Below, piece by piece: positions 54,229-62,955 of a stretch of 64,000 nt of DNA. A program made the position numbers and the translations under genes. How positions within the stretch are numbered: the first letter of the stretch is position 1; each line of letters starts with the position of its first letter. Under the pieces are notes generated by a model. That model saw only the letters and a program-made list of their open reading frames with translations, did no database searches and had not been told where the DNA came from. Source of the DNA: Klugiella xanthotipulae (GTDB lineage Bacteria; Actinomycetota; Actinomycetes; Actinomycetales; Microbacteriaceae); contig NZ_VFPN01000003.1 in the NCBI RefSeq assembly GCF_006716695.1, positions 248,001-312,000 of the forward strand, read 5' to 3'.

Positions 54229-55515
54229 GTGTCAGCACCCTCCACGAATTCTCTCCGTCGTCTGGTTATCCCACTGGGCGTTGTTGTTCTGATTGCTCTT
54301 CCCGGAATTATTCTGCGCCTTTTGGGTGCCGATATTTCCCCGCTGCTCGGGATGCTGGCCTTTGGTGCGGCCATTGTCGCCGCCGCGTTTGCCCTGGCCT
54401 GGGCTGGTGAGGCGGCAGAGGTTGACATCTCCGGTGGCCTGACGGTGGGGCTCCTAGCGATTATCGCAATTCTGCCCGAGTACGCGGTTGACCTCTACTT
54501 CGCGTTCACGGCGGGGTCTGACCCTTCTCAGGCCGCCTATGCCGCTGCCAATATGACGGGATCTAACCGTCTCCTTCTGGGGTTTGGCTGGCCGGTTATT
54601 CTTCTCGTGTCGTACCTCGCGTATCGTGCCGCTCAAAAACGCAATGCTACGCTCGATATTGATATTGAGTCTCGGCCGTTTGCAATCCGCCTGCCGGGTG
54701 ATGGCCGGGTTGAGTTGGGCCTCCTTCTGATCGCTTCGACGCTGACCCTCATCATTCCGCTCACTGGACAGATTCATGTCTTTCTGGGCGTGATTCTGCT
54801 CCTCATCTTTACGTATTACCTTTACCGGGTGTCGCAGGGGGAAACTGAGGAGCCCGATCTGGTTGGAGTAGCCCGTTCCATCGGGACCTTGGAAACACGG
54901 TCGCGCCGCGCCACTATCCTCCTCATATTTATCCTCTCGGCGGCGGTGATTCTACTCCTCGCAGAGTCCTTCGCGACGAGCCTGGTCGAGGGCGGTCAGG
55001 CGCTCGGAATCGACGATTTTTTGCTCGTTCAATGGCTTGCCCCGCTCGCCTCCGAGGCGCCCGAGTTCGTCATCGCCATCATCTTTGCGCTGCGCGGCAA
55101 ATCGGCTATGGCCATCGGGATGTTACTGGCCAGTAAGGTCAACCAGTGGACGGCCCTCGTGGGCTCGCTCCCTATCGCCCACCTGGTGGGCGGCGGCGGC
55201 TGGGCTCTTCCCATGGATGCGAGGCAGGTGGAAGAGTTTGTCCTGACCGCGGCACAGACGGTTCTGGGCATCAGTATCCTGCTCACACTCCGTTTCTCGG
55301 GACGCTGGGCCGCAGGTCTGTTCGTGCTTTTTGCCGTAACATTTATCGTCACGGGACAGGAAGCACGCTACGCGGTATCCGCCCTTTACGCGGTGATTGC
55401 TCTGGTGTTGTGTGTACGTCACCGACGTCACCTATGGCCAACGGTGAGTGCCCCGTTCCGGTTTCCGGCGAGGAAGGTGACCGATCCTCCTGAGGGTGTC
55501 AATGTTCACCGCTAG
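54229..55515 (+). CDS. CaCA-type cation exchanger, probable manganese exporter
   Basis: A 428-residue membrane protein with about ten to eleven helices in two homologous halves. The alpha-repeat-like motifs are LLAIIAILPEYAVDLYFAF with NMTGSNRLLLG, and LAPLASEAPEFVIAIIF with LLASKVNQWTALVGS, each with the acidic residue of calcium/cation antiporters (Na+/Ca2+ exchanger superfamily). The GTG at 54229 has AAAGG about 10 nt upstream. The yybP-ykoY riboswitch ahead suggests that the physiological substrate is Mn2+ and that expression rises when Mn2+ is high. The substrate assignment is inference. Confidence 0.85.
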   Translation: MSAPSTNSLRRLVIPLGVVVLIALPGIILRLLGADISPLLGMLAFGAAIVAAAFALAWAGEAAEVDISGGLTVGLLAIIAILPEYAVDLYFAFTAGSDPSQAAYAAANMTGSNRLLLGFGWPVILLVSYLAYRAAQKRNATLDIDIESRPFAIRLPGDGRVELGLLLIASTLTLIIPLTGQIHVFLGVILLLIFTYYLYRVSQGETEEPDLVGVARSIGTLETRSRRATILLIFILSAAVILLLAESFATSLVEGGQALGIDDFLLVQWLAPLASEAPEFVIAIIFALRGKSAMAIGMLLASKVNQWTALVGSLPIAHLVGGGGWALPMDARQVEEFVLTAAQTVLGISILLTLRFSGRWAAGLFVLFAVTFIVTGQEARYAVSALYAVIALVLCVRHRRHLWPTVSAPFRFPARKVTDPPEGVNVHR

Positions 55516-55648
55516 GGGGTGACCCTCCTGACTGGTGCTTGCGTTTCTGTTGTCAGCCACCCTACGCTTAAGCAGCCTCCATCTCGTCGGGTAAACAATC
55601 ATCGGTATCGTGCTGCGCGGGGAGGCGGCTGATGGGGGAGTACACGCG

Positions 55649-58303
55649 ATGAACACACAAGCACTAGGGGTTTCCGTAACGGTCGAATCGTTACTGGCAC
55701 GCAGCGAACTCGCTACGCTGTGGGTGTCCCGGCACCGGCTACTGGAAAGCCTGGATCGTCGTGCTCCACTGACGACCGTGTGCGGAGTTGTGGGGGCGGG
55801 TAAAACAACCGTGGTGCGACAGTGGGTTGATGCTCGTGAGTCAACAAACACCGAGGACGAATCACTCGTGTGGTGCACTCTGGACCAGAGCCACGGAACG
55901 AGATCGGGGTTCTGGGCCTTCCTTCTTGAGGAACTGAGCGGTGCCGGGGTTCCCGCCGCGGGGTCGATGCTGAACCGTGTGGAACGAGGCCAGATGCCCG
56001 ATGACCTAATTGACGCGCTCGCGCAAGCCGTGAATGAGGGAGATCGGCTGCTGACCGTCATCCTCGACAACTTCCAATGGGCTGAGCAACCGGAAATCGT
56101 AGCCGATCTGGTTGCGCTGCTTTCCGCCTGCCACGGACTCTACCTCATCGTGACGACCATGGACGATCAGCTGGTTGCGGATGCGGCGCAGAATGCATCC
56201 ATCGTGGTCTCTCGGATTACGGAAGATCAGCTCATTATGACCGTTGCTGAGATGCGTACGCTTCTGCAACGGGGCGGGGCGGGTGAAGCCGCTGACCAGA
56301 TTGTGGAACAGCTCATTCGGGACACCTCTCCGCATCCCATGAGTGTTCTCTTCGCGATGGATCAATACCTGGCCTGGCCAGGGCCGGGGCCCTGGCCAGG
56401 TGTCGATTTTGACCGGTTGGCGATCATCACGCACCGGTTGGTCGCCGACTCAACCCCTCAGTTTTCCTCCTCCGATAACTTCCTCGGATTTGTGAACAGC
56501 CTATCCGTCGCACGCAGATTCACGGTCGATCTCGCCCGTCTGCTGTGTGGGGTCCAGGAGATCGGGCGTCACCTGGTGCGTCTTCGGGACAATAATATGG
56601 GCACATGGGAGACCAACAACGCACTTGGTGAGCTGGAGTTTGTGTGGCGCGACTACATCTGGACTCGACTGCAACGTGCAGCGGGTGTTCGCGAAGGCAC
56701 GGAGTACATCCTGGGACAGCGTCGAATCGTCGCAGAATGGTATCTGAACCATCGTATGCCGCACCCGGCCCTCGTTCAGTACCTCACCATGAAAGACTTT
56801 GCCGCGGCTAGTTCGATCGCTCGTCGCTATTTTCGTGAACTTCTCACTCGGGCCAACCGGGAAACGGTCGATGCTCTTCTTGCGGTAGCTAATGATGACC
56901 TCAACCGATGGCCCTCCCTGCTCCTCCTCAACGGGTTCTACCGGGTAGCAGAGTCGGGGTTGACAGCCCAGGGGGAATCATTCATGCGCCGTTATCTCGT
57001 GGCTCTTGCCCATCAACACTCCTCAGACCCAGGAGAACGGCTCAGCGATTTGGCCGGACAGGCAACGGTCAATGCGCTTTTGGGACACAGCGACCTTGCT
57101 CGAGATTTCGCGCTGAGGGGCCGAGAAATTGCGCGAGACCTCGCAACGGTCGATGTCGATCAGGAAGAAATCTTAGCCTCGAACTCACTCAGCCTCGCCC
57201 ATACGATGCTCCAGTTAGAGGCATTTGAGGAAGCCGAAGAAATGTTTGAATTGGCCTCTGCCCACGGAGATCCCCAGGGCATCGTGGTTCGTGATGCCCT
57301 GACCGGGCTGTTTGCGCTCTCTGAGCTCTTTGGTAACCCGGACATCCTCAGCGAGGAGGGACGAGCCAACGCGGCGGCAACGGTACCCGAACACAATGTC
57401 TCGCAGCAGATCACCAGTGCCCTGTATCACGTGGGTCGCGCCTGGGGCTATCTGGACAGCGGAGACGCCGACAGCGCACTCGTGGAAGCTACTGCGGGGG
57501 TGCAATCGCTCGCCCAGCCCCAACGCTGGGGTTTTGTGACCGGCACGCATATCTTTGCACTTATTTCGGCAGGCCAAGCAAACTACGCGGCCGATGTTTT
57601 CGAGGAGTATCGTCGCCGGAGAGCCGACTATTGGGGCGCTAACTACCTCGACTCGTTCTCGTCTTTTGTCGGTACGACGGTTAACCTCTGTTCCGGTCGT
57701 GTCGCCGAGGCAAAGTTCTACGTGGATCGGCTCGTACAGAACGACTCGCTCAGCGCGATGTCCCGTGCCCTGTACTCACTCGTGGTATCAGATCAGGACG
57801 CTGCCATCCGGGCGCTCGATATGGCGCTCAACCGCCCCATCTACACCCCGCGAATACAGGTTGCATTCTGGCTCATGCGTGCGACAGCCGCACTGCGAAG
57901 CGGGTCGCGTGATCTGGCGGTCGGATACCTCAGCAAAGCCATCCTCCCGGGATCGAAAGGACGCCTGCGGTTTATTTTTACGTGCATCTCACACGAAGAC
58001 TTCGCCGATTTGCACGCTGTTGCCCGGGAGCGAGGCGGGGCTGCCCTCCGGGAATATATGAGCGAGCTGGCAACAATGGCCCACTTTATGCCCCAAGCGT
58101 TGCTGAACACCTCGCTCACGGAGCGGGAACTTCAGGTCTTGCGCATTTCGCAACATGTGGCAACCAACGCCGATATTGCGGATCAACTCTATGTGTCCGT
58201 TAACACGGTCAAGTCTCAGCTGCGAAGTGTCTACAAGAAGCTGGGCGTGAGCGACCGGGACGAGGCCCTCGCTCTCGCTTCGAAGCTGGGACTCTTCCGC
58301 TAG
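55649..58303 (+). CDS. Large LuxR-family (LAL/MalT-like) transcriptional regulator
   Basis: An 884-residue regulator. The N-terminal ATPase domain has Walker A VCGVVGAGKTTVVRQW (about residues 44-59) and LLTVILDNFQWAEQPE (Walker B-like). A long helical, TPR-like middle part follows, and the C-terminal LuxR helix-turn-helix is LTERELQVLRISQHVATNAD with VNTVKSQLRSVYKKLGV (about residues 822-870). Such STAND proteins switch on genes after binding a ligand and ATP. The ATG at 55649 follows GGGGGAG at 8 nt. A TTGCGT/TACGCT pair (55539-55544, 55563-55568, 18 nt apart) is a plausible promoter. No obvious target operon is adjacent. Confidence 0.9.
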   Translation: MNTQALGVSVTVESLLARSELATLWVSRHRLLESLDRRAPLTTVCGVVGAGKTTVVRQWVDARESTNTEDESLVWCTLDQSHGTRSGFWAFLLEELSGAGVPAAGSMLNRVERGQMPDDLIDALAQAVNEGDRLLTVILDNFQWAEQPEIVADLVALLSACHGLYLIVTTMDDQLVADAAQNASIVVSRITEDQLIMTVAEMRTLLQRGGAGEAADQIVEQLIRDTSPHPMSVLFAMDQYLAWPGPGPWPGVDFDRLAIITHRLVADSTPQFSSSDNFLGFVNSLSVARRFTVDLARLLCGVQEIGRHLVRLRDNNMGTWETNNALGELEFVWRDYIWTRLQRAAGVREGTEYILGQRRIVAEWYLNHRMPHPALVQYLTMKDFAAASSIARRYFRELLTRANRETVDALLAVANDDLNRWPSLLLLNGFYRVAESGLTAQGESFMRRYLVALAHQHSSDPGERLSDLAGQATVNALLGHSDLARDFALRGREIARDLATVDVDQEEILASNSLSLAHTMLQLEAFEEAEEMFELASAHGDPQGIVVRDALTGLFALSELFGNPDILSEEGRANAAATVPEHNVSQQITSALYHVGRAWGYLDSGDADSALVEATAGVQSLAQPQRWGFVTGTHIFALISAGQANYAADVFEEYRRRRADYWGANYLDSFSSFVGTTVNLCSGRVAEAKFYVDRLVQNDSLSAMSRALYSLVVSDQDAAIRALDMALNRPIYTPRIQVAFWLMRATAALRSGSRDLAVGYLSKAILPGSKGRLRFIFTCISHEDFADLHAVARERGGAALREYMSELATMAHFMPQALLNTSLTERELQVLRISQHVATNADIADQLYVSVNTVKSQLRSVYKKLGVSDRDEALALASKLGLFR

Positions 58304-58403
58304 ATGACGGTTCCTGCGTCCTTTCTGCGAGCGGGTGATATAGCCGGGTGAAAGTAGGGGTCATGACTTCCCCGGGGTATCCCAGTCGCGTAGCGTAGCT
58401 TTC

Positions 58404-58716
58404 AGTCACCGGGAAGGGACACCGCAGGGTGTGTCGGTGATCCTCGAGAGAGTGTCTCGGCGTACAACGTGGGGAAGGTCCTCCGGGGTAACACATATGA
58501 TCGGTAGGGGGGATGTCGTGGGTAACACTGTCCACAGAGAACACCTTCCCGGCCCTGTTCAACCAAAAACTCTCCGGCTAGTGGTAGCCGGAGACAGCTC
58601 GCGGCAATGGCGCCGCTGAGCATCAGTAGCACAATCGTGTTACTGGCTCTTCGGAGCATATAGAACCCCGGCTCTATCGCTTAACCCCTAACAAGCGATA
58701 CGGCCGGGGTTCCTTT
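58404..58716 (+). ncRNA. Candidate structured non-coding RNA (about 310 nt)
   Basis: If transcription starts about 7 nt after TAGCGT (58391-58396), the RNA would begin near 58404 and end at the hairpin 58663-58712. Hairpins seen: TCACCG/CGGTGA with inner ACACC/GGTGT (58406-58440); TCTCCGGCT/AGCCGGAGA (58572-58595); GCGGC/GCCGC (58602-58617); CAGTA-gc-ACA/TGT-TACTG (58624-58645). GGGAAGGT (58472-58479) can also pair with ACCTTCCC (58543-58550). It does not show the conserved parts of RNase P RNA, tmRNA or SRP RNA. A long 3' UTR of the LuxR gene is the alternative. Confidence 0.35.
58663..58716 (+). terminator. Long two-part hairpin before dedA
   Basis: GAACCCCGGC (58663-58672) pairs with GCCGGGGTTC (58703-58712), and inside it TATCGCTT (58675-58682) pairs with AAGCGATA (58693-58700), separated by a 2x2 internal loop; the apical loop has 10 nt. 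CTTT follows. It is one of the most stable structures in the window. Confidence 0.75.
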
Positions 58717-58839
58717 ATGACCTCTGAACCTCTCTCCGAATTTTTCCGCCTGGGGAGGGGCGTTCTCATACTCGGGTATGACGCATCCGAGGTGCTTGGC
58801 ACCTACTGTGTGGGTATATCGCCGATGAAAGGACTGTAG

Positions 58840-59550
58840 ATGGAGTTTGTCAACGACGTTGTCGCATCGTTTGTCGCCTCCCCGTGGCTACCTCTCGTGG
58901 TGCTGCTCCTCGTAGCCATAGACGGATTCTTTCCACCTGTTCCGAGCGAGTCGGTTGTCGTCGGGCTGGCGGCGCTCGCGGCCGCGAGCGGTTCGCCCAA
59001 TATATGGTTAATAATGATCGCTGCGGCTGTGGGAGCTGTGCTGGGTGATCATGCCGCCTACACGCTGGGGCGACTCATCGGGGTCGATCGAATCGCCTGG
59101 ATGCGCCGTCCACGTATCGCCGCAGCGGTGACCTGGGCTCAGCGGGGCCTTGAGCGCCGGGCGGCTACGCTTATCTTGACAGCTCGTTTCATCCCTGTTG
59201 GCCGGGTTGCCGTGAATATGACAGCGGGAGCTACCCGGTTTTCGCGCCGCCGGTTCCTCCTCCTCACTCTGATTGCGGCCGCATGCTGGTCGCTGTACTC
59301 AACGATGATTGGGCTTCTCGCAGGGGCCTGGCTGGGTAGTAACCCAATGCTCGGCGCGGTCTTGGCGATTGTCGGCGCTATCATCCTGGGTATTTTTCTT
59401 GACCTTACGATCGCTGCGCTCACCCGAGGTCGAGATGAGAGGCAGCCTATTGCTGCGGGCACCGGGCGGGCCACTGACACATCCAAACACACCATGGAAC
59501 CAGAAGTCATGCCGGTTACCGATACCGGCCCGCAGACCCTTCGCCGCTAA
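58840..59550 (+). CDS. DedA family membrane protein
   Basis: A 236-residue DedA (SNARE-associated/VTT) protein with about five hydrophobic segments: the family's re-entrant motif IDGFFPPVPSESVVVGLAAL near residue 26, GDHAAYTLGRLIG, and the arginine-containing LTARFIPVGRVAVNMTAGAT. DedA proteins take part in membrane lipid transport (for example undecaprenyl phosphate recycling) and proton-force homeostasis. The last 50 residues are polar and variable. The ATG at 58840 follows AAAGGA. Confidence 0.92.
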   Translation: MEFVNDVVASFVASPWLPLVVLLLVAIDGFFPPVPSESVVVGLAALAAASGSPNIWLIMIAAAVGAVLGDHAAYTLGRLIGVDRIAWMRRPRIAAAVTWAQRGLERRAATLILTARFIPVGRVAVNMTAGATRFSRRRFLLLTLIAAACWSLYSTMIGLLAGAWLGSNPMLGAVLAIVGAIILGIFLDLTIAALTRGRDERQPIAAGTGRATDTSKHTMEPEVMPVTDTGPQTLRR

Positions 59551-59839
59551 CTGGCTGCTGCCGGTACATTTGTGAAGATGACCGTGACCCTGCACTCACA
59601 CACCGCGATTCGGATGACCCGTTTTCGGCTGGCCCTCACATCTTCGTGGCTGCGGTCCTGTTGGCAAGAACCCTCTGGATACCTTCCGGGAACACCTGTT
59701 CGGAGCTGAGAGGTTTACTCTGTCTCAGGGGGAGTCCCGTGGCCTGATCCAGGTGATGGAGTAACGGCATTTGGTAGCGGCTCAAGACCCGGTCCACTGG
59801 TGAGCGAGGGGTACCGAGGTGGTAACTCAGGAACTACAG
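59551..59839. other. Intergenic region between convergent dedA and the small membrane gene
   Basis: In 289 bp between two convergent stops I see no gene, tRNA or clear terminator hairpin. Confidence 0.6.
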
Positions 59840-60154
59840 CTAGCCGCCCAGGTGGCTCAGAAAATAAATGATCTCCGATATGAGGAGCAGAGCCCAGGGG
59901 AGCCCCTGAACGATGACGACCAGGCCCCCCAAGGCGCACCCGAGCACCGAGGGGGCAACGCCTCGAAGCGATGGCGTGGTCTGAAGTTCTCGTCGTGACA
60001 GCACCCCCAGAATGATGGCCACAGCTCCGACTACAAGTCCCCAGGGCTCCAGGGCGAAGAGCGCAGCGGCACCGACTCCCACGACCAATGCCATGATGGC
60101 CATGATGGAGTACCGGGGTTGGTCCGTGGCGGCGGTAGGTGTGGGGGAGGTCAT
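59840..60154 (-). CDS. Small DUF4190-like membrane protein
   Basis: A 104-residue protein with a short polar N-terminus (TSPTPTAATDQPRYS) and three hydrophobic segments (about residues 18-36, 38-52 and 66-100), the second followed by SRRELQTTPSLRG. This matches the small DUF4190-type membrane proteins found in actinobacteria, which have no known function. The ATG (60152-60154) has an AAGGA ribosome site, and the gene starts 26 bp after the S4 gene, so it is probably co-transcribed with it. Confidence 0.75.
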   Translation of the reverse strand: MTSPTPTAATDQPRYSIMAIMALVVGVGAAALFALEPWGLVVGAVAIILGVLSRRELQTTPSLRGVAPSVLGCALGGLVVIVQGLPWALLLISEIIYFLSHLGG

Positions 60155-60180
60155 ATTAATCCTTATCTGTTATCGCTCGT

Positions 60181-60588
60181 TTACGTATTGTCCGTGGTGA
60201 AAAGACCGTCGTCGGTATCGCGGCCTCGGAGTTTTTCGAGGTCGCGACGCTCACGTTTGGTCGGGCGACCCGCGCCACGGTCGCGGCGGGGCAGCCCGGG
60301 AACGTTTTCAGCGGTGAGCGGTGCCGGAGTGTGATCGAGGTAGCAGGTCGCGGCGACCTCGGCCCCCACCCGCTTGGTGATGAGCCGGGTGACCTCCAGG
60401 ATACGGTCAAACCCGTTAGCCCGAATCCGTACGGTGTCACCCACGCGCACGGTATGCGCGGCCTTTACCCGGACATCGCCCACTCGCACGTGTCCGGCGC
60501 GGCAGGCGGAGGTAGCTTGGGAGCGAGTTTTTGTGGCGCGTACGGCCCACAGCCAGCTGTCAACGCGTACGGTGCTGGAGGAATCCAT
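60181..60588 (-). CDS. S4-domain RNA-binding protein (Hsp15/HslR-like)
   Basis: A 135-residue protein with an N-terminal S4 domain (VRVDSWLWAVRATKTRSQAT and CRAGHVRVGDVRVKAAHTVR, about residues 7-60) and a basic tail (RRDRGAGRPTKRERRDLEKL). Hsp15-like proteins bind stalled 50S subunits that carry nascent chains. Whether this actinobacterial homologue has the same role is not shown. The ATG (60586-60588) lacks a ribosome site but has TAGAGT 6 nt upstream. Confidence 0.87.
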   Translation of the reverse strand: MDSSSTVRVDSWLWAVRATKTRSQATSACRAGHVRVGDVRVKAAHTVRVGDTVRIRANGFDRILEVTRLITKRVGAEVAATCYLDHTPAPLTAENVPGLPRRDRGAGRPTKRERRDLEKLRGRDTDDGLFTTDNT

Positions 60589-60594
60589 ATATCG

Positions 60595-60600
60595 ACTCTA
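60595..60600 (-). promoter_or_regulatory. TANNNT -10 element for the leaderless S4 gene
   Basis: On the minus strand TAGAGT (plus 60595-60600) ends 6 nt before the ATG at 60588. Confidence 0.55.
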
Positions 60601-60628
60601 GGGCAGTCGGTCGTTCTTTCGGGCGCGA

Positions 60629-61960
60629 CTAAAACCAACTCCCGGTTCGCGGCGTCACCGTTGAGTGAAAGCTGCGTTCCAGCCGTGCCGCCGCGTGGGG
60701 TGTGTGCTCCCACAGCCGCCCGGCCGAGGCGAGGGTTTCGGCGTTGACACCGCCCAGATAGAGCGACCCCAGGTCGGCGATCGTGAGAGTGAGATGCGCG
60801 GCCCCGTGGGGGACAGCACCCGTGTGGGCACATGTGGTTGCTGATCCGTCCTCTGCGATGGTCAGAAGCACATTACCGTTTGCGAGGCCAAGCGTGTCGG
60901 TGATAGTGAGGAGGAACTCATCCGGGTGGCTGTAGCGGCGTGCGGTAAGCGTCGCGGGGACATCAATAATACGTAGCCACAGATGGTCGCGCTCGCCGAC
61001 CTTGTGGGCGGCGCGCCCGTCGCGCAGTTGCCAGGGAAGAGGCTCGTCCACCGCCCGCAGGGGGGCGTTGATGGTGCAGACCAGGTCAATTTCGATCAGG
61101 AACTGCCAGAGGGCTGCGTAGGCGTCGTCGGTTGCGGACACAAGGAATTTCAACGTTAGGGTGCCGTTCGCCATGACCTGTTCATCCGCCGTCACTGTGT
61201 AAAAAGCGATACCCTGGGCAACACCATCCTCATCGTCATAGCGCACCGCCCGAACCGTGCTGTTGGCAGCTTCATCGGTCGAAGCGGAGTTGAGCCCGAG
61301 GAGAACCTTCCACCAGTAGGGGCTGAGCTCAACTTCGCCGGGAGTGGCTGCCCGTGCTCTCTCATACACTTCTGGACCGGAACGTAGGGCAGACTCTGCC
61401 GTGATGAACTGCACCCGACCGGCCGGGCGCGAGCCAACCCAGTTCGCCCCGGCGGTGGCGATCTCCCACCGCGCTGCCCAGGCAGCGGGGCCAAAGCCGT
61501 ATCGACCGTAGATGGTCGCCTCAGTAACGGTAAGCATTGCGATTGAGCATCCGGCTTCCCTGGCGGTTAGGAGTTCAGATGTCAGGAGAGTGCGGGCGAT
61601 GCCGCGACGTCGATGGGTCGGTGCGACGGTGACCGAGCTGATTGCCCAGGCAGTAACGGGGGTGGCTCCGGGAACGCTCAGAGCCATTGGCCACGAACGC
61701 GCCGTGGCGATGGGCAGCCCGGCTCGCTCAGCCGAGTCGTCCCAGACGCCGGTTACCCGGTGTGGTGCGCACGCTTCGAGTAGCTCAGTTACTTTCGCTG
61801 GAGAATGCTCTGCTTCGTGGAAGCCTTGTGCATCAGCCTGAAGCCAGGCGGCACGGCCGAGGGTGTCTTCCTTGGGGATGAGACTGAGGCGGAGTCCGGA
61901 GGTTGCGAGGTTGTCCACGGCGGCAGCGCTGTGGGGGATGCGGGCAAAATCGATGCTCAT
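60629..61960 (-). CDS. Eis-like GNAT N-acetyltransferase
   Basis: A 443-residue protein of the Eis type: an N-terminal GNAT domain with the acetyl-CoA loop ISSVTVAPTHRRRGIARTLL (about residues 107-126) and EATIYGRYGFGPAAW, a second GNAT-like domain, and a C-terminal sterol-carrier-like domain with LGSLYLGGVNAETLASAGR. Mycobacterial Eis acetylates aminoglycosides and other amines; the substrate here is not known. The C-terminal carboxylate that serves in catalysis in Eis would correspond to the terminal GSWF. The ATG has TATGCT 6 nt upstream. Confidence 0.87.
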   Translation of the reverse strand: MSIDFARIPHSAAAVDNLATSGLRLSLIPKEDTLGRAAWLQADAQGFHEAEHSPAKVTELLEACAPHRVTGVWDDSAERAGLPIATARSWPMALSVPGATPVTAWAISSVTVAPTHRRRGIARTLLTSELLTAREAGCSIAMLTVTEATIYGRYGFGPAAWAARWEIATAGANWVGSRPAGRVQFITAESALRSGPEVYERARAATPGEVELSPYWWKVLLGLNSASTDEAANSTVRAVRYDDEDGVAQGIAFYTVTADEQVMANGTLTLKFLVSATDDAYAALWQFLIEIDLVCTINAPLRAVDEPLPWQLRDGRAAHKVGERDHLWLRIIDVPATLTARRYSHPDEFLLTITDTLGLANGNVLLTIAEDGSATTCAHTGAVPHGAAHLTLTIADLGSLYLGGVNAETLASAGRLWEHTPHAAARLERSFHSTVTPRTGSWF

Positions 61961-61966
61961 TTACTC

Positions 61967-61972
61967 AGCATA
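61967..61972 (-). promoter_or_regulatory. TANNNT -10 element for the leaderless Eis-like gene
   Basis: On the minus strand TATGCT (plus 61967-61972) ends 6 nt before the ATG at 61960. Confidence 0.55.
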
Positions 61973-62115
61973 CGGAGCAAATCGTCCTGATACCAGGGTT
62001 CTGACGTGACCGGGGAGCGCCATGCCCTGTTCCCTGTGAGCGTATTTACTGGCCAGGAAGTGGTGGTCACATGAGAGTATTGATGATCGGTGAATGATCA
62101 AAGGAGCCACCTCGC

Positions 62116-62955
62116 ATGATCACGTTTGACTCCGTTACTAAGTCTTTCACGGATGGTACTACCGCCGTAGAAAGCCTGAGCTTAGAGATCTCCTCCCGCA
62201 CCACTACCGTCATTGTGGGGTCATCGGGCTGTGGTAAAACCACCATTTTACGGATGATCAACCGCATGGTGGATGCCACAAGTGGCACTATCCGTATTGA
62301 CGACGAGGACATCTCTACCCTGAATCCCGTGGCTTTGCGTCGCCGGATCGGCTATGTTATGCAAAACTCGGGGCTGCTGCCGCACCGAACGGTGCTTGAC
62401 AACGTTGCGACGGTTCCGCTTCTGAACGGCGACACCAAGAAAGTAGCCCGGCAGCGCGCACGCGAGTTGCTTGATACGGTGGGGCTGGATCAGGCGCTAG
62501 CCCTCCGCTATCCAAGCCAACTCTCTGGCGGGCAGCAGCAGCGGGTGGGTGTGGCTCGGGGGTTGGCCGCCAACCCAAATATTCTCTTGATGGATGAACC
62601 GTTTGGGGCTGTCGATCCCCTCGTGCGTACCGAGTTGCAGAATGAGCTTCAGCGCATCCAGCGTGATCTGGCCAAGACCATTGTGTTTGTGACACACGAT
62701 ATCGAGGAAGCCTTCCAACTGGGTGATCAGGTGGTGATCCTGAGGGAGGGTGGCCACATCGCCCAGAGCGGAAGCCCCGCCGACATTATGAGTGCGCCCG
62801 CCGATGACTTTGTCGCGAGTTTTATCGGAGCCGATCGAGCCAAGCGCACCCTGCATACGAGGGTCCTCAATGGACGCACGGTTGTGCTTGATGAGCACGG
62901 CACTCCAGCTGGCCTGTTGAAGGAGGTGCCGTCCGGTGGAATGGATCTTCGCTAA
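62116..62955 (+). CDS. Osmoprotectant (glycine betaine/choline) ABC transporter ATPase
   Basis: A 279-residue ATPase with Walker A IVGSSGCGKTTILRMINRM, Q-loop YVMQNSGLLPHRTV, signature LSGGQQQRVGVARGLA and Walker B ILLMDEPFGAVDPL. The MINRM stretch and FGAVDPL are typical of OpuCA/ProV-type proteins. No CBS pair follows the ATPase domain, so the C-terminus is shorter than in OpuCA. The ATG at 62116 follows AAAGGAG. Its end overlaps the permease gene by 20 bp. Confidence 0.88.
   Translation: MITFDSVTKSFTDGTTAVESLSLEISSRTTTVIVGSSGCGKTTILRMINRMVDATSGTIRIDDEDISTLNPVALRRRIGYVMQNSGLLPHRTVLDNVATVPLLNGDTKKVARQRARELLDTVGLDQALALRYPSQLSGGQQQRVGVARGLAANPNILLMDEPFGAVDPLVRTELQNELQRIQRDLAKTIVFVTHDIEEAFQLGDQVVILREGGHIAQSGSPADIMSAPADDFVASFIGADRAKRTLHTRVLNGRTVVLDEHGTPAGLLKEVPSGGMDLR

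Larger units (their letters stand above)
58304..58839. other. 536-bp non-coding stretch between the LuxR gene and dedA
   Basis: No reading frame here has recognisable family features. It contains a TAGCGT -10-like box (58391-58396), a series of hairpins up to a long terminator-like hairpin (58663-58712), and a direct repeat GGGTAACAC (58486-58494 and 58520-58528). The last 125 bp probably hold the dedA promoter. Confidence 0.7.

Noticed and set aside
58486-58528. GGGTAACAC direct repeat as a riboswitch or CRISPR-like element
   Set aside because: Only two copies without matching secondary structure or known aptamer motifs; kept only as part of the description of the non-coding stretch.
58431-58619. 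Plus-strand 62-codon frame in the LuxR-dedA gap
   Set aside because: Arg-rich with many AGA/AGG codons unlike neighbouring genes, no ribosome site and no family similarity.
58402-58659. Minus-strand frame with a lipoprotein-like start (LLMLSGAIAASC)
   Set aside because: The hydrophobic start and cysteine look like a lipobox, but the rest has no domain, and the frame crosses several hairpins; chance is more likely.
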